Source: Comamonadaceae bacterium (GTDB lineage Bacteria; Pseudomonadota; Gammaproteobacteria; Burkholderiales; Burkholderiaceae_C). Taken from it: a stretch of 64,000 nt of DNA. Numbering within the stretch: position 1 is the stretch's first letter; every line of letters starts with the position of its first letter. The notes under the pieces were generated by a model that searched no databases, was not told the origin of the DNA, and saw nothing but the letters and a program-made list of their open reading frames with translations. Positions 1 to 9,249 of this stretch are shown one piece after another. The translations under genes were made by a program, and so were the position numbers. The DNA lies in NCBI GenBank assembly GCA_013297925.1, contig JAAFJC010000006.1, positions 1 to 64,000 on the forward strand. The letters run 5' to 3'.

Positions 1-2533
1 GCTTTTGGATGCCTTCGTAGGCTTCTTGGTCAATCAGCGGGCCGACATCGGTGGCAAGCTGTGCGGGGTCACCGCAACGCAACTCATTGGCCGCGCCGTG
101 CAGCATCTCGACCACTTTATCCGCAATCGCTTCATGCAAGCAGAGCAAGCGCAGAGCAGAGCAGCGCTGGCCGGCACTCTTGAAGGCGCTGGAGATAACA
201 GCATCGACCACTTGCTCGGGCAAGGCGCTGGAGTCCACCACCATGGCGTTGATGCCGCCGGTCTCTGCAATCAGAGGCGTGATCGCGCCGTCTTTTGCAG
301 CGAGGGCGCGGTTGATGGTTTTGGCAACGAAGGTGGAGCCAGTGAAGACCACGCCCGCTATACCTTCGAGAGCAACGAGTGCAGCGCCTACAGTTTCTCC
401 AGGGCCATGCAGTACTTGCAGAGCCGCTTCGGGTACGCCGGCGGCATGCAAGAGCTTTGCAGCCTCTAAGGCAACGGCGGGCGTTTGCTCAGCGGGTTTG
501 GCGAGCACCGCGTTGCCAGTGGCCAGCGCTGCGGCCACTTGGCCTAAGAAGATTGCCAACGGGAAATTCCAAGGGCTGATGCAGACCCAGACGCCGCGTG
601 GTTTGAGTCTGAGCTCATTCGTCTCCCCGGTGGGTGAGGGCATGCTTTTCGGTTGCATCACGCGCTGGGCTTCGACGGCGTAATAGCGCAGGAAATCCAC
701 CGCTTCGCGCACTTCGGCCACGGCATCGCCCCAAGTCTTGTGCGCTTCTTTCACGAGCAGGGCGCAGAACTTTGGCGTTTGCAATTCAAGCGCATCGGCT
801 GCTCTTTGCAATATGGCTGCACGCTGCTGCACAGAGCACTTGCTCCAAATTTGATAGCTGCTCGCGCAATCTTTATGCCGGCTAATGGCCAGTTCGGCAT
901 CAAAAACAGGGATCAAAGACACTTCGCAAGCTGCATAGGCTACAAGCATCGGCGCGCGATGCACCTCATTTGCCAGATCAAAGCCCGCGCTGTTTTTACG
1001 CTCCTTGCCAAACAAATCTGGCGGCAGCGGCAAGCTGACCTGCGCCGACAGATGCAGTGGCGATGCAAGCAGCTCATCCATGCGCACCGCCTCATCGGAG
1101 AGCTGATGCACAAACGATGAATTCGCGCCGTTTTCCAGCAGGCGGCGCACAAGGTAGGCGAGCAAATCGCGGTGAGCACCAACCGGCGCATAAATTCGTA
1201 GCCTCACCAGCGGATTTTTCAGCACCTCGCGGTAAATGCCTTCGCCCATGCCATGCAGGCGTTGCAATTCGAATTCGGCGCCATTGCGGCTGGCCATTTG
1301 CATGATCGCGGCAATCGTGGCTGCGTTATGGGTGGCGAACTGCGGATAGATCACGTCCTTCGCCGCCAAAAGAGCCGCAGCGCAGGCCAAGTAGCTCACA
1401 TCGGTGTGATGCTTATGGGTGAATACGGGGTAATGCGGTAACCCCAGCTCCTGAGCCCGCTTGATCTCGGCATCCCAATACGCGCCTTTCACGAGGCGGC
1501 ACATGAGCTTGATGCCATGCTTGCGAGCGATGCGCGCCACTTCGTCGATCAGCTCGACTGAGCGGGTTTGGTAGGCCTGAAGCGCGAGGCCGAAGCCGCT
1601 CCATAGCGGAAATTGCTTGGCTATTTTGATGATCAAAGCTTCAAACACATTGAGCGAGAGCTCTAAGCGATCGACCTCTTCTGCATCAATGGTCAGATTC
1701 ATATCGGCAAGAGCTGCTTGCTCGCAAAGCTGCCACACGCGCGGCACCAGCTCGCTCATCACCCGATCATGCTGAGCCCACTCGTAGCGCGGATGCAGCG
1801 CGGAGAGTTTGATGGAGATACCATCTCCATTTTTTGCGGTATTACTAAAGTCTTTTTGGCCATTCGCCGGCATAGAATCTGCGCGAGCAGCTATTACTTT
1901 AATAGCGTTTGAATAGCTTGCCAGATACAAATCAGCATCATGCTGCGTGCGCGCGCCTTCACCCAGCATGTCAAAACTGAAAGCCACGCCGCTCTTTTTT
2001 CGCTCCGCGTGCGCCACATCCAAAGCTTCATCAATCGTTTGCCCGAGCACGAATTGTTTGCCCAGCAATTGCACGGCGCGCAGTGTGGCGGTGACCACGG
2101 TTTTCGCGCCAAACTTGGCGAGCAAACCGGGCTGCGAAGAGCGGTCAGCATCAGGCAAGAAGTGCTTGCTCATGGAAATCGCGGCGCTGCTCAATCGCGT
2201 TAGAGCTGCATTGCCCGCACCTTCAAAATCCGCCCGCGAGAGCTGATCTGCCGTGAGTGCAATGGCGGTATCCGCATCTGGGATGCGCAGCAGCGCCTCG
2301 GCCAAGCGCATCAAAGCCAAGCCCTCGCTGGACGAGAGGGGGTATTCGCGCAGCAGCGATTCCATCGCCCAAAATGGTGGCGGATTCTCGCGCACCGCCT
2401 GCACCCAAGGCGCAGCTTGCGCTGCGGCGGCCGCCCAATCCAGCGCGCCTTCCAGCGCAGCCAAGCAGGCAGAGACAATCTCGCCTTCCGGGCGATAAGG
2501 CGTGGGCAAGCGATTCGGTAGAGAGAAATTCAT
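1..2533 (-). CDS. putA: Bifunctional proline dehydrogenase / P5C dehydrogenase PutA (3' end outside window)
   Basis: Oxidises proline to glutamate in two steps: an FAD-dependent proline dehydrogenase domain, then an NAD-dependent aldehyde dehydrogenase domain. The minus-strand frame is open from the ATG at 2533 to the window edge (844 codons), so the C-terminus is missing. Seen in order: an N-terminal helical region without a ribbon-helix-helix DNA-binding domain; GISIKLSALHPRYE; KGAYWDAEIKRAQELG and RIYAPVG of the dehydrogenase barrel; then ISPWNFPLAIF, ETGGINAM (near residue 756) and SAGQRCSALR with the catalytic Cys (near residue 788). Two copies of the interspersed repeat are read through: one before GISIKLSALHPRY, one in the linker between the two catalytic domains. 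Because the RHH domain is absent, regulation probably falls to the divergent Lrp gene (inference). The start fits a short N-terminus; the RBS is weak. Confidence 0.95.
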   Translation of the reverse strand, partial: MNFSLPNRLPTPYRPEGEIVSACLAALEGALDWAAAAAQAAPWVQAVRENPPPFWAMESLLREYPLSSSEGLALMRLAEALLRIPDADTAIALTADQLSRADFEGAGNAALTRLSSAAISMSKHFLPDADRSSQPGLLAKFGAKTVVTATLRAVQLLGKQFVLGQTIDEALDVAHAERKKSGVAFSFDMLGEGARTQHDADLYLASYSNAIKVIAARADSMPANGQKDFSNTAKNGDGISIKLSALHPRYEWAQHDRVMSELVPRVWQLCEQAALADMNLTIDAEEVDRLELSLNVFEALIIKIAKQFPLWSGFGLALQAYQTRSVELIDEVARIARKHGIKLMCRLVKGAYWDAEIKRAQELGLPHYPVFTHKHHTDVSYLACAAALLAAKDVIYPQFATHNAATIAAIMQMASRNGAEFELQRLHGMGEGIYREVLKNPLVRLRIYAPVGAHRDLLAYLVRRLLENGANSSFVHQLSDEAVRMDELLASPLHLSAQVSLPLPPDLFGKERKNSAGFDLANEVHRAPMLVAYAACEVSLIPVFDAELAISRHKDCASSYQIWSKCSVQQRAAILQRAADALELQTPKFCALLVKEAHKTWGDAVAEVREAVDFLRYYAVEAQRVMQPKSMPSPTGETNELRLKPRGVWVCISPWNFPLAIFLGQVAAALATGNAVLAKPAEQTPAVALEAAKLLHAAGVPEAALQVLHGPGETVGAALVALEGIAGVVFTGSTFVAKTINRALAAKDGAITPLIAETGGINAMVVDSSALPEQVVDAVISSAFKSAGQRCSALRLLCLHEAIADKVVEMLHGAANELRCGDPAQLATDVGPLIDQEAYEGIQK
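848..890 (-). repeat. Interspersed repeat, copy in putA linker
   Basis: Contains GATAGCTGCTCGCGCA followed by the tail TTTATGCCGGC. It lies antisense to putA and is translated through in a frame unlike the other copies (peptide LAISRHKDCASSYQ), in the linker between the proline dehydrogenase and P5C dehydrogenase domains. Confidence 0.75.
1858..1906 (-). repeat. Interspersed repeat, copy in putA proline dehydrogenase part
   Basis: Near-consensus copy. In the putA sense direction it has GCTATT...AATAGCTGCTCGCGCA and then GATTCTATGCCGGC. It is translated as AIKVIAARADSMPANG, in a loop just before the conserved GISIKLSALHPRY segment. Confidence 0.85.
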
Positions 2534-2632
2534 GGTGAAAGCAAATAAACTAGAGAATTACGCAATCATTCCTTGAAGTAAAACTAATTTCTCGCTAAAT
2601 TACGGACATTAAATAAATGAATCGCTATAAAA
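2534..2632. promoter_or_regulatory. Divergent putA / Lrp-family promoter region
   Basis: A 99-bp AT-rich gap between the divergent starts of putA and the Lrp-type regulator gene, so it must hold both promoters and probably the regulator's binding sites. No clean palindrome or consensus -35/-10 pair was identified by eye. Confidence 0.6.
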
Positions 2633-3103
2633 ATGCCCGAAACCAGTGAAATCGACAAGATCGACCGGAAAATCCTGCAAGTGCTGCAAGAAGATGGCCG
2701 CATCAGCAATCTCAAACTCGCTGAAACCATCGGCCTTTCGGCCACCGCCGTGCTTGCTCGCACGCAGCGCCTGCAACGCGAGGGCTTCATCACGGGTTAC
2801 GAAGCTAAGCTCAATCCCGCGAAATTAGGCCGTGGCATGGCCGTCTTCGTAGAGGTGCTGCTAGATCGCACGACGGCCAATGTGTTTGATGCCTTCAAAG
2901 CCGCCGTGCAGGTGCACGATGAAATCATGGAATGCCATTTGGTGGCCGGCGGATTTGACTATTTGATCAAGCTGCGCGTGGCCGATATGCAAGCCTATCG
3001 AGACTTCGCAGGACGCGTGCTTTGGCAGCTGCCTGGTGTTCGAGAGACGCGCACCTATGCTGTGATGGAAGAGATTAAGGAGAGCACGCGATTAGCGGTC
3101 TAA
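2633..3103 (+). CDS. Lrp/AsnC family transcriptional regulator
   Basis: 156 residues, the normal length for the family. The N-terminal helix-turn-helix (IDKIDRKILQVLQEDGRISN, then LKLAETIGLSATAVLARTQRLQ) is followed by the RAM/AsnC ligand domain (GRGMAVFVEVLL ... ECHLVAGGFDYLIKLRV ... LPGVRETRTYAVMEEIKE). It is divergent from putA with 99 bp between starts. In Proteobacteria such a neighbour (PutR/BkdR type) usually activates putA in response to proline; that role is inferred from position. The start at 2633 gives the family-typical N-terminus. Confidence 0.93.
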   Translation: MPETSEIDKIDRKILQVLQEDGRISNLKLAETIGLSATAVLARTQRLQREGFITGYEAKLNPAKLGRGMAVFVEVLLDRTTANVFDAFKAAVQVHDEIMECHLVAGGFDYLIKLRVADMQAYRDFAGRVLWQLPGVRETRTYAVMEEIKESTRLAV

Positions 3104-3328
3104 CTCAACAGTCTAAGGGAAAGCCACCATGGAGCGCTCACATTAGAATCGTGAAAAATGGCACGTTATTGTGGTGGAATGCATGAGCTGCTGAGCATAA
3201 AGATGTACTTTGCTCTTCTGCAAAACCGGGGTGTGGAGTCTGCGCACCTGGGGTGATTTAAGATTTTGATCAAGGCGCTCGCCAGCAGTTATCGAGCGCC
3301 ATAAAACAGATTGCATCGTTGGAACAAT

Positions 3329-4417
3329 ATGACTGAGCAAAATTGGTATGGTGGCTCCACGCCCATCATTTTTTTGCGCCCCATTGGCATTGCTGCGGGC
3401 GATGCCATGCGCTTGATGGAGGTGGCCAAACGGCTTCGCAGCTCTGCGCGCTGGCGCATGGCGCCCCCCGGCGTGGCCGCTGATGCCTATTTGGTGCATC
3501 GTCACAGCATTTTGAATGCGGACACTGACATAGCGCCCACCGAGCCCACGCGGTCTTCCAACTCTGCTTGGATGGCCTCTTACAGTGGTCATTCGCAATC
3601 CTCCGCAATGCGCCACGCTCGCAAGATCAGTTTGGATCATCAAGGCTGGCACCGAGGTCGCCCCGTTTGCATTTTGGGGCAAGGCATCGATGCCCGTGAT
3701 CTTGAAGACGACGAGCTCGCCCCCCTGAGCTTTCCAGACGCTTTGGTTGAGCTGGAGCGCGGTTTGGATGTGTTGCTCGATGAGCTGGTCGGCTCGCGCA
3801 TGCTCTATACCGTCGGCTCTCTTGCTTGGGAGCAGCGCCTGAAATGGGGCACCCATCATTTGCATGCGATTGAATCTGGCCAATTGATCGCCATGATTGA
3901 TCCCCAATCTTGGCAGTTTTATCTGCTTGATGGCTGCGGCGTGGAGCGGATGGCTGAGGCCGATATGGTGGCCAAGCCCCGCACGGTGGGCTTTTCAGCG
4001 CCGGGCTTTCATAGCTTCAAGCTCGAGGTGGCGCTGTGGGAATTTGCCAAGCGCTGCCCCGAGCATTTACTCGAACAAATCTTGCCGGCTACCTATCTGC
4101 AAGAGCCACTCACGCATCGGCGCACACCGCATTTGAAAGAAAATGCGCTGGGCGATCATTGCGTCGCCATTTTGCGCGCCCTAGATACGCGCTCGCGCAC
4201 CTCAGACGAGTTGCAAGCCAGCCTTCGCCTCACGCGCGCTTCACTCATGCGTGCCCTCACCTGCCTCGCGCTGGTACGCGCCATTCAGCCCGAGGCGAAA
4301 ATTCCAGGCGGCATTCTCAATCACATGGGCAGTTGGTGGAGTCGCGTCACTGGCAAAACACCCGTGAACACGATCGAGCGGCGAGCATCGCCCCGCTTGG
4401 CCAGACAAGGCGCTTGA
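3329..4417 (+). CDS. Unknown-function protein with C-terminal winged-helix-like segment
   Basis: About 362 residues with no family I can name. The first two thirds are a mixed, Trp-rich domain with no signal peptide or membrane span (GWHRGRPVCILGQGIDARDLEDDEL; an acidic helix PDALVELERGLDVLLDELVGS). The last third resembles a winged helix: LGDHCVAILRALDTRSRTS followed by DELQASLRLTRASLMRALTCLALVRAI. I chose the ATG at 3329, which has GGAA 6 bp upstream; a TTG at 3311 is also in frame. The reading is supported by codon use and length. A 254-codon antisense frame here is judged spurious. It ends 13 bp from the end of the convergent patatin gene. Confidence 0.7.
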   Translation: MTEQNWYGGSTPIIFLRPIGIAAGDAMRLMEVAKRLRSSARWRMAPPGVAADAYLVHRHSILNADTDIAPTEPTRSSNSAWMASYSGHSQSSAMRHARKISLDHQGWHRGRPVCILGQGIDARDLEDDELAPLSFPDALVELERGLDVLLDELVGSRMLYTVGSLAWEQRLKWGTHHLHAIESGQLIAMIDPQSWQFYLLDGCGVERMAEADMVAKPRTVGFSAPGFHSFKLEVALWEFAKRCPEHLLEQILPATYLQEPLTHRRTPHLKENALGDHCVAILRALDTRSRTSDELQASLRLTRASLMRALTCLALVRAIQPEAKIPGGILNHMGSWWSRVTGKTPVNTIERRASPRLARQGA

Positions 4418-4430
4418 GCGATCGCGCTTT

Positions 4431-5693
4431 TCAAGCAGCAAAAAACGCCATCAGCTCATCTTTCTGAGCATACGCATCACGCTCACCGAGGGCCATGAGC
4501 GGCTGCGTGAACTCTGGCTCAAAGAGCAAATAGCTCGCCAATCCTGCACCCGCATTGCCATCTTTTCCCGCTTTACCCGCAAGGGAAGAAAGCACCGAAC
4601 GTACCGCCACAGGCAAGGCATAAGCGCTTTGGCGCGCCAGATCATCAAGCGATTCACTGGGCGCAATGCTCATCACCTGCACCCGCCGATAGGGCATCAC
4701 CGCCGCCACCTCGCGCGGCAGCTGATCCAGCGTGTGGTTCATGCGCTGCGCCTGCTCCACATCGCCTTGCAAGGTGTCGTGAAACACGCTGGCCAGCGCA
4801 TGGCCGAGCACGCCGCCCACCCCAGGCGCTATCAATTGCGGAGCGCCTTGCGCAGGTTCCATGGCGTTATTCAGTCGTTTTTGTATTGAATTGGAGCTTC
4901 CAAAGCTACTGCGCTGCGGCTGCCCCACGCCAATGACCAACACTCTCGTAGCCCCGAGATGCAACGCTGGCGAAAGCGGTGAGGTCTGCCGCATCGAGCC
5001 ATCGCCAAAAAATTCGCTTTTGCCCTCCACCCAGATCGGCTGCGAAGGAAAAATCAGCGGGATGGCGCTAGATGCCATCAAATGCTCCATAGTGATCGGC
5101 TGAAATTCTGCGCGCCTGCCGGGGCGGCTCCAAGCCTCCTGCTTGTCATCACGCGCCGTGTGGCAAAACGTCCAATGTACACCCGAGCTGTAGCTGGAAG
5201 CCGTCACGGCTAGCGCATGCAAAGCCTTCGCTTTCAGTGCTTCATCAATGCCCTGCAGCGAGATAGCTTTGTGCAAGGTGTCGGCCAGTGGGAAATTGTC
5301 TAGCAGTGCGCCGCTATCTCGGATTTGCCGAGATAGATGCCAAGCCGTGGCGATGCGGGAGAGCTTCGTCCAGACGGGTACATGTAAGCGATAGACCTGA
5401 GAGCTGCGCAGCCCTTGCCAAAACTGCGCGAGCGCATCAAGTGCAGCCAGGCCCTGCTCAGCGCGTGCTGCCAGAAAGCTGGCGTTCAAAGCGCCCGCAG
5501 AGGTACCTACGAAGAGTTGAAAGGGCAGCTTGGCTGCGGGCAAGCCTTGGGCTTGAGCGCCTAGCATCTGCCCAAGAGCCTTAAGCACGCCAGCTTGATA
5601 GGCCGTGCGCGCGCCGCCGCCCATCAGCACAAGTGCGGTGCGCGGCTCACTGGGGCGCACGAGTCCCGCATGAATCAGTGTAGAGAGCGTCAT
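4431..5693 (-). CDS. Patatin-like phospholipase family protein
   Basis: Predicted serine lipid acyl hydrolase of about 420 residues. The oxyanion-hole motif GGGARTAYQAG is near the N-terminus, the nucleophile elbow is GTSAGALNA (GxSxG), and the catalytic dyad Asp is in FFGDGSMRQTSPL (DG[S/A/G]). A C-terminal segment of about 120 residues follows the catalytic core. No signal peptide is visible, so it probably acts in the cytoplasm or at the inner membrane face. I chose the ATG at 5693; an ATG 10 codons upstream is possible and would nearly touch the start of the divergent MFS gene. The substrate cannot be told from sequence. Confidence 0.9.
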   Translation of the reverse strand: MTLSTLIHAGLVRPSEPRTALVLMGGGARTAYQAGVLKALGQMLGAQAQGLPAAKLPFQLFVGTSAGALNASFLAARAEQGLAALDALAQFWQGLRSSQVYRLHVPVWTKLSRIATAWHLSRQIRDSGALLDNFPLADTLHKAISLQGIDEALKAKALHALAVTASSYSSGVHWTFCHTARDDKQEAWSRPGRRAEFQPITMEHLMASSAIPLIFPSQPIWVEGKSEFFGDGSMRQTSPLSPALHLGATRVLVIGVGQPQRSSFGSSNSIQKRLNNAMEPAQGAPQLIAPGVGGVLGHALASVFHDTLQGDVEQAQRMNHTLDQLPREVAAVMPYRRVQVMSIAPSESLDDLARQSAYALPVAVRSVLSSLAGKAGKDGNAGAGLASYLLFEPEFTQPLMALGERDAYAQKDELMAFFAA

Positions 5694-5730
5694 TGGTTTA
5701 TATTGTCGCGTTAAGTCACACAAAGATTAC

Positions 5731-6981
5731 ATGACATCACCCGCTTCCTCAAGCCCCGCATCGCCCCTGACATCTCGTCGCGAATTTTGGCTACTGCTCA
5801 CGCTGGCTGGCATCCAGTTCACCCACATCCTCGATTTCATGATCATGATGCCGCTGGGGCCGCAGCTGCGCCAGGTGTTTGGCATCAGCGATGCGAAGTT
5901 TGGCTTGCTCGTCTCGGCCTACACGTTTTCTGCGGGCGCATCTGGCCTGCTGGCTGCGTTTTATGTGGATCGTTTTGGACGCAAAAAGCTATTGCTCATT
6001 TTGTACGCCTTGTTCGCTCTCTCAACCTTGGCCTGCGGCCTTGCGCCGACCTACGAGTCGCTGATGGCCGCTCGCATCGCAGCGGGCGTGTTTGGCGGTG
6101 TGCTCTCCGCCCTGTCTCAAACCATTGTGGCCGACGTGATCCCCGCCGAACGGCGCGGGCAGGCGATGGGCATTGTGATGTCCTCCTTTTCCATTTCGAC
6201 TGTAGCGGGTGTGCCCTTGGGCTTGTTTCTGGCGGCGCATTTCAATTGGCATGTGCCCTTCTTGGCCATTGCCGCGGCAAGCGGCTTGCTCATCATCTTT
6301 GCGTGGCAGACCTTGCCACCCATGCGCGATCACTTGAAAGCAGCCAGAAAGATCTCGCCGCTGACCAATTTCATCGACACCTTGCAAAATCGCGATCATC
6401 AAAAAGCGCTACTCTTTACATTTTTGATGATGTTCGTGGGCTTCGTGGTGATCCCCTACATCACGCTTTACACCACATCCAACGGGCAACTCACGATGCA
6501 GCAGATCCCCTACATTTATTTGTGCGGCGGCATTGCCACTTTGCTCACGGCGCGCCTGATTGGCAAGGCAACGGATTCGCGCGGCAAGCTGCCTGTGTTT
6601 CGATTTCTTTCTCTGCTCACGATTGTTCCCGTGATCGGCATGACAGTCAGCGCGCCGCTGGGCTTTTATGGCATTTTGGTGATCAGCACGCTGTTTTTCG
6701 TCTTGATGAGTGGCCGCATGATCCCCGGCATGGCCATCGTCACCTCGGCTTGCAATCCCGCACAGCGCGGCACCTTTATGGCGCTTAATTCTGCGATGCA
6801 ATCTTTGGGCATGAGCACGGCAGCATTTTTGGGCGGCCTGATCATCAGCCGTGATGCGCAGGGCTTGGTGCTGCATTACTGGGGCAATGGTTTGGTAGGC
6901 ATTGCAGCTTGCCTCATCAGCTTTTGGCTGGTGGGTCAATTGCGTTTGCAATGGAATGCCCCGGTGGCTACCAAAGCTTAA
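5731..6981 (+). CDS. MFS transporter (AraJ / drug-efflux type)
   Basis: 416 residues with about 12 hydrophobic spans. The N-terminal LDFMIMMPLGPQLRQVFGIS and the loop-2/3 motif A (YVDRFGRKKLLLILYALFA) are typical of major facilitator proteins of the arabinose-efflux/drug-resistance type. An internal DVIPAERRGQAMGIVMSSFS segment fits the second conserved loop of the N-terminal half. It sits in the inner membrane. It is divergent from the patatin gene with fewer than 40 bp between starts, so the two must share a control region. The substrate is unknown. Confidence 0.92.
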   Translation: MTSPASSSPASPLTSRREFWLLLTLAGIQFTHILDFMIMMPLGPQLRQVFGISDAKFGLLVSAYTFSAGASGLLAAFYVDRFGRKKLLLILYALFALSTLACGLAPTYESLMAARIAAGVFGGVLSALSQTIVADVIPAERRGQAMGIVMSSFSISTVAGVPLGLFLAAHFNWHVPFLAIAAASGLLIIFAWQTLPPMRDHLKAARKISPLTNFIDTLQNRDHQKALLFTFLMMFVGFVVIPYITLYTTSNGQLTMQQIPYIYLCGGIATLLTARLIGKATDSRGKLPVFRFLSLLTIVPVIGMTVSAPLGFYGILVISTLFFVLMSGRMIPGMAIVTSACNPAQRGTFMALNSAMQSLGMSTAAFLGGLIISRDAQGLVLHYWGNGLVGIAACLISFWLVGQLRLQWNAPVATKA

Positions 6982-7175
6982 ATTCTAAAAATCTTCATAC
7001 AAATCAAGGCTCTTTTTCTCGCGGCTTGATCGGTTGGAATTTTGTTGCAATGCAAGATTGCGCGGGCAAGCAAATAGGCGCATGATGGTTTCAAGTTCTG
7101 GATTTTTGGAGGTTGCCAGCAGACGAGTCAATCCGCTGGTAACTATTGTGAAACGAGAGCACAAGGAGGCTTCTC

Positions 7176-7511
7176 ATGAACTTGACGATCAGTGGACATC
7201 ACCTCGAGGTTACCCCTGCACTGCGGTCTTACGTGACCAGCAAGATCGATAGAATTTCACGTCATTTTGACCAAGTGGTGGATGTCAAAGTCCTACTTAC
7301 AGTAGAAAAACAAAAGGAGAAGGAACGACGGCAGCGAGCGGAATGCAATATTCACGTCAAAGGCGATGATCTGTTTGCAACCAGCGCCCATGCCGATTTG
7401 TATGCCGCTGTGGATGAGCTGGTGGATAAACTGGATCGTCAAGTGGGGCGCTACAAAACCAAGCGTCAAGACCATCATGCAGATCAATCAGCCAAACGCT
7501 ACCTGCAATAA
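7176..7511 (+). CDS. hpf: Ribosome hibernation-promoting factor, short form
   Basis: 111 residues of the HPF/YfiA family: [20 protein letters not shown] at the N-terminus, then [16 protein letters not shown], and the basic C-terminal helix [22 protein letters not shown]. It binds the 30S decoding centre in stationary phase and promotes 70S inactivation and 100S dimers. The short length lacks the long-HPF C-terminal dimerisation domain. A strong AAGGAGG stands about 7 bp before the ATG. The 194 bp upstream (6982-7175) hold no gene that I can support; they must contain the promoter. In many proteobacteria hpf follows rpoN, which is not seen here. It ends before a terminator and ptsN-hprK, its usual neighbours. 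Confidence 0.96.
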   Translation: MNLTISGHHLEVTPALRSYVTSKIDRISRHFDQVVDVKVLLTVEKQKEKERRQRAECNIHVKGDDLFATSAHADLYAAVDELVDKLDRQVGRYKTKRQDHHADQSAKRYLQ

Positions 7512-7538
7512 GATTTTGTGATGGCACTTTGCCATACG

Positions 7539-7569
7539 CCGCCTCGCAGCTCTGCCAGGCGGTTTTTTT
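7539..7569 (+). terminator. Rho-independent terminator after hpf
   Basis: Stem CCGCCT (7539-7544) pairs with AGGCGG (7557-7562), a 12-nt loop, then seven T residues (7563-7569). It lies 28 bp past the hpf stop. Confidence 0.85.
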
Positions 7570-7713
7570 ACGCCTCATGCCTTTGGGCAAAGGGCAAATA
7601 TGTCATGGGCGTGTCCACTGGTCGGAAAATGACTTTTGACTAGGGTTTACACGAAGTTAGGTGCATAATGCGCTTCCCGGCGTTGTTAATTGCCAGTTAC
7701 ACCTCAGTAGTTC

Positions 7714-8196
7714 ATGAACCGTCTTGCTGCCATATTGCCTGCCACCCAAGTCTTGGCTGGTGTGGATGCCACGAGCAAAAAGCGTGCTTTTGAAGAAGCA
7801 GGCCTGCTGTTTGAGAATCTCCATAGCCTCTCGCGAGCGCTCGTCACAGACAGCCTCTTTGCCAGAGAGCGGTTGGGTTCTACAGGCCTGGGCCATGGTG
7901 TGGCGATCCCGCATGGCCGCATCAAAGGCTTGAAAGCGCCGATGGCAGCGATGTTTTCTCTGGCTAACCCGATTGGCTTTGATGCCCCCGATGAGCAGAG
8001 CGTAGGCCTGCTCATTTTTTTGCTGGTGCCAGAAGCGGCCACGCAAAAGCATTTGGAAATTCTTTCTGAAATCGCAGAGATGCTCAGCGATGCTGCTTTG
8101 CGCGAGCGCTTGAAGGCCGCACCAGATGCAGCCACCTTGCATGCTCTGATTGCCGGCTGGCGCTCCGCTGTCACGCCGATGCCCTTGGCTGCTTAA
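7714..8196 (+). CDS. ptsN: PTS IIA-like nitrogen regulatory protein
   Basis: 160 residues of the EIIA-Ntr (PTS fructose IIA-type) fold. The phosphorylatable His is in GLGHGVAIPHGRIKGL, and the conserved ERLGSTGLG precedes it. The chain receives phosphate through the Ntr-PTS and regulates K+ transport and stress responses rather than sugar uptake. It is followed 35 bp later by hprK, the usual pair in Betaproteobacteria. The 144 bp between the hpf terminator and this start hold its promoter; I could not settle on a -35/-10 pair. Confidence 0.95.
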   Translation: MNRLAAILPATQVLAGVDATSKKRAFEEAGLLFENLHSLSRALVTDSLFARERLGSTGLGHGVAIPHGRIKGLKAPMAAMFSLANPIGFDAPDEQSVGLLIFLLVPEAATQKHLEILSEIAEMLSDAALRERLKAAPDAATLHALIAGWRSAVTPMPLAA

Positions 8197-8231
8197 TTCA
8201 GCGGCTTTAAGTCAGCTGACTCAAACGATTC

Positions 8232-9191
8232 ATGAAACCCTCGGTCATCAGCGCCGATGTGCTGTTTGAGGATCACCGCGAGCGCCTGAAATGGGCTTGG
8301 GTGGCAGGCCTCGGCGCTTCCGAGCGGCATTTTGATGAAGTCGCCGTGCGTGCGGCGCGCTCTGGCGCGGATTTGGTAGGCTACCTCAACTACATCCACC
8401 CGTATCGAGTGCAGGTGCTCGGCCAGCGTGAAGTGGCTTATCTCATGCCCTCAGAGGATTTGACCGAAGAAGATTGCGCACGTCGCATCTCCCGTATCGT
8501 CACGCTGGAGCCACCCGTCATCATCATTGGCGATGGCCTGGAAGCCCCAGAGAAGCTTCTGCAGATGTGTGAACGCGCTCAGATCCCGGCTTTCCAGACG
8601 CCCGAATCCGCTGCTTTCGTGATTGATCTGCTTCGCGCTTATCTCTCGCGCCATTTCGCAGACCGTACCAATATGCATGGCGTGTTCATGGATATTCTGG
8701 GCTTGGGCGTGCTGATCACTGGTGAATCCGGTTTGGGCAAGAGTGAATTGGCGCTCGAGCTGATTTCGCGTGGTAATGGCCTGGTGGCTGATGACGCGGT
8801 GGATTTGTTTCGCACGAACCAAACCACCATCGAAGGCCGCTGCCCGGAGCTGCTGCAAAACCTGCTTGAGCTGCGCGGCATTGGCCTCTTGGATATCCGC
8901 GCGATTTTTGGCGAGACGGCCGTGCGCCGGCGCATGCGCCTGAAGCTCATCGTGCATTTGGTGCGCCGCGCCACGATGGAAAAAGACTACGAACGCATCC
9001 CCTATGAGCCGCTCACCCAAGATGTGCTGGGTATTCCAATCCGCAAGGTGGTGATTCAAGTGGAGGCCGGGCGCAATATTGCCGTACTGGTGGAAGCCGC
9101 TGTGCGCAACACGATCTTACAATTGCGCGGCATCAATACTTTTGACGAATTTGTAGAGCGCCAGCGTTTGGCGATGGACAAGCCCTTTTGA
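8232..9191 (+). CDS. hprK: HPr kinase/phosphorylase
   Basis: 319 residues with the two-domain HprK layout: an N-terminal domain ([17 protein letters not shown]) and a C-terminal kinase domain with the P-loop [14 protein letters not shown], the DDAVD motif and the signature [10 protein letters not shown]. It phosphorylates HPr on the regulatory serine and also dephosphorylates it. In betaproteobacteria it is typically encoded with ptsN and acts in an incomplete, regulatory PTS; HPr itself is not encoded in this window. A shared terminator separates it from mscL. Confidence 0.97.
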   Translation: MKPSVISADVLFEDHRERLKWAWVAGLGASERHFDEVAVRAARSGADLVGYLNYIHPYRVQVLGQREVAYLMPSEDLTEEDCARRISRIVTLEPPVIIIGDGLEAPEKLLQMCERAQIPAFQTPESAAFVIDLLRAYLSRHFADRTNMHGVFMDILGLGVLITGESGLGKSELALELISRGNGLVADDAVDLFRTNQTTIEGRCPELLQNLLELRGIGLLDIRAIFGETAVRRRMRLKLIVHLVRRATMEKDYERIPYEPLTQDVLGIPIRKVVIQVEAGRNIAVLVEAAVRNTILQLRGINTFDEFVERQRLAMDKPF

Positions 9192-9205
9192 TTGAGTACT
9201 CGACC

Positions 9206-9235
9206 AAAAAAAAGCGCCTCAAGGGCGCTTTTTTT
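9206..9235. terminator. Bidirectional terminator between hprK and mscL
   Basis: A-run, then AAGCGCC and the complementary GGCGCTT, then a T-run, symmetrical on both strands. The stem is very short-looped and lies between the convergent stops of hprK and mscL. Confidence 0.9.
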
Positions 9236-9249
9236 ATGGTCGACTCGCT

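Noticed and set aside
3143-3907. 254-codon frame on the minus strand
   Set aside because: It lies antisense to the better-supported plus-strand gene at 3329-4417, has a composition unlike real proteins of this genome, and matches no family I know.
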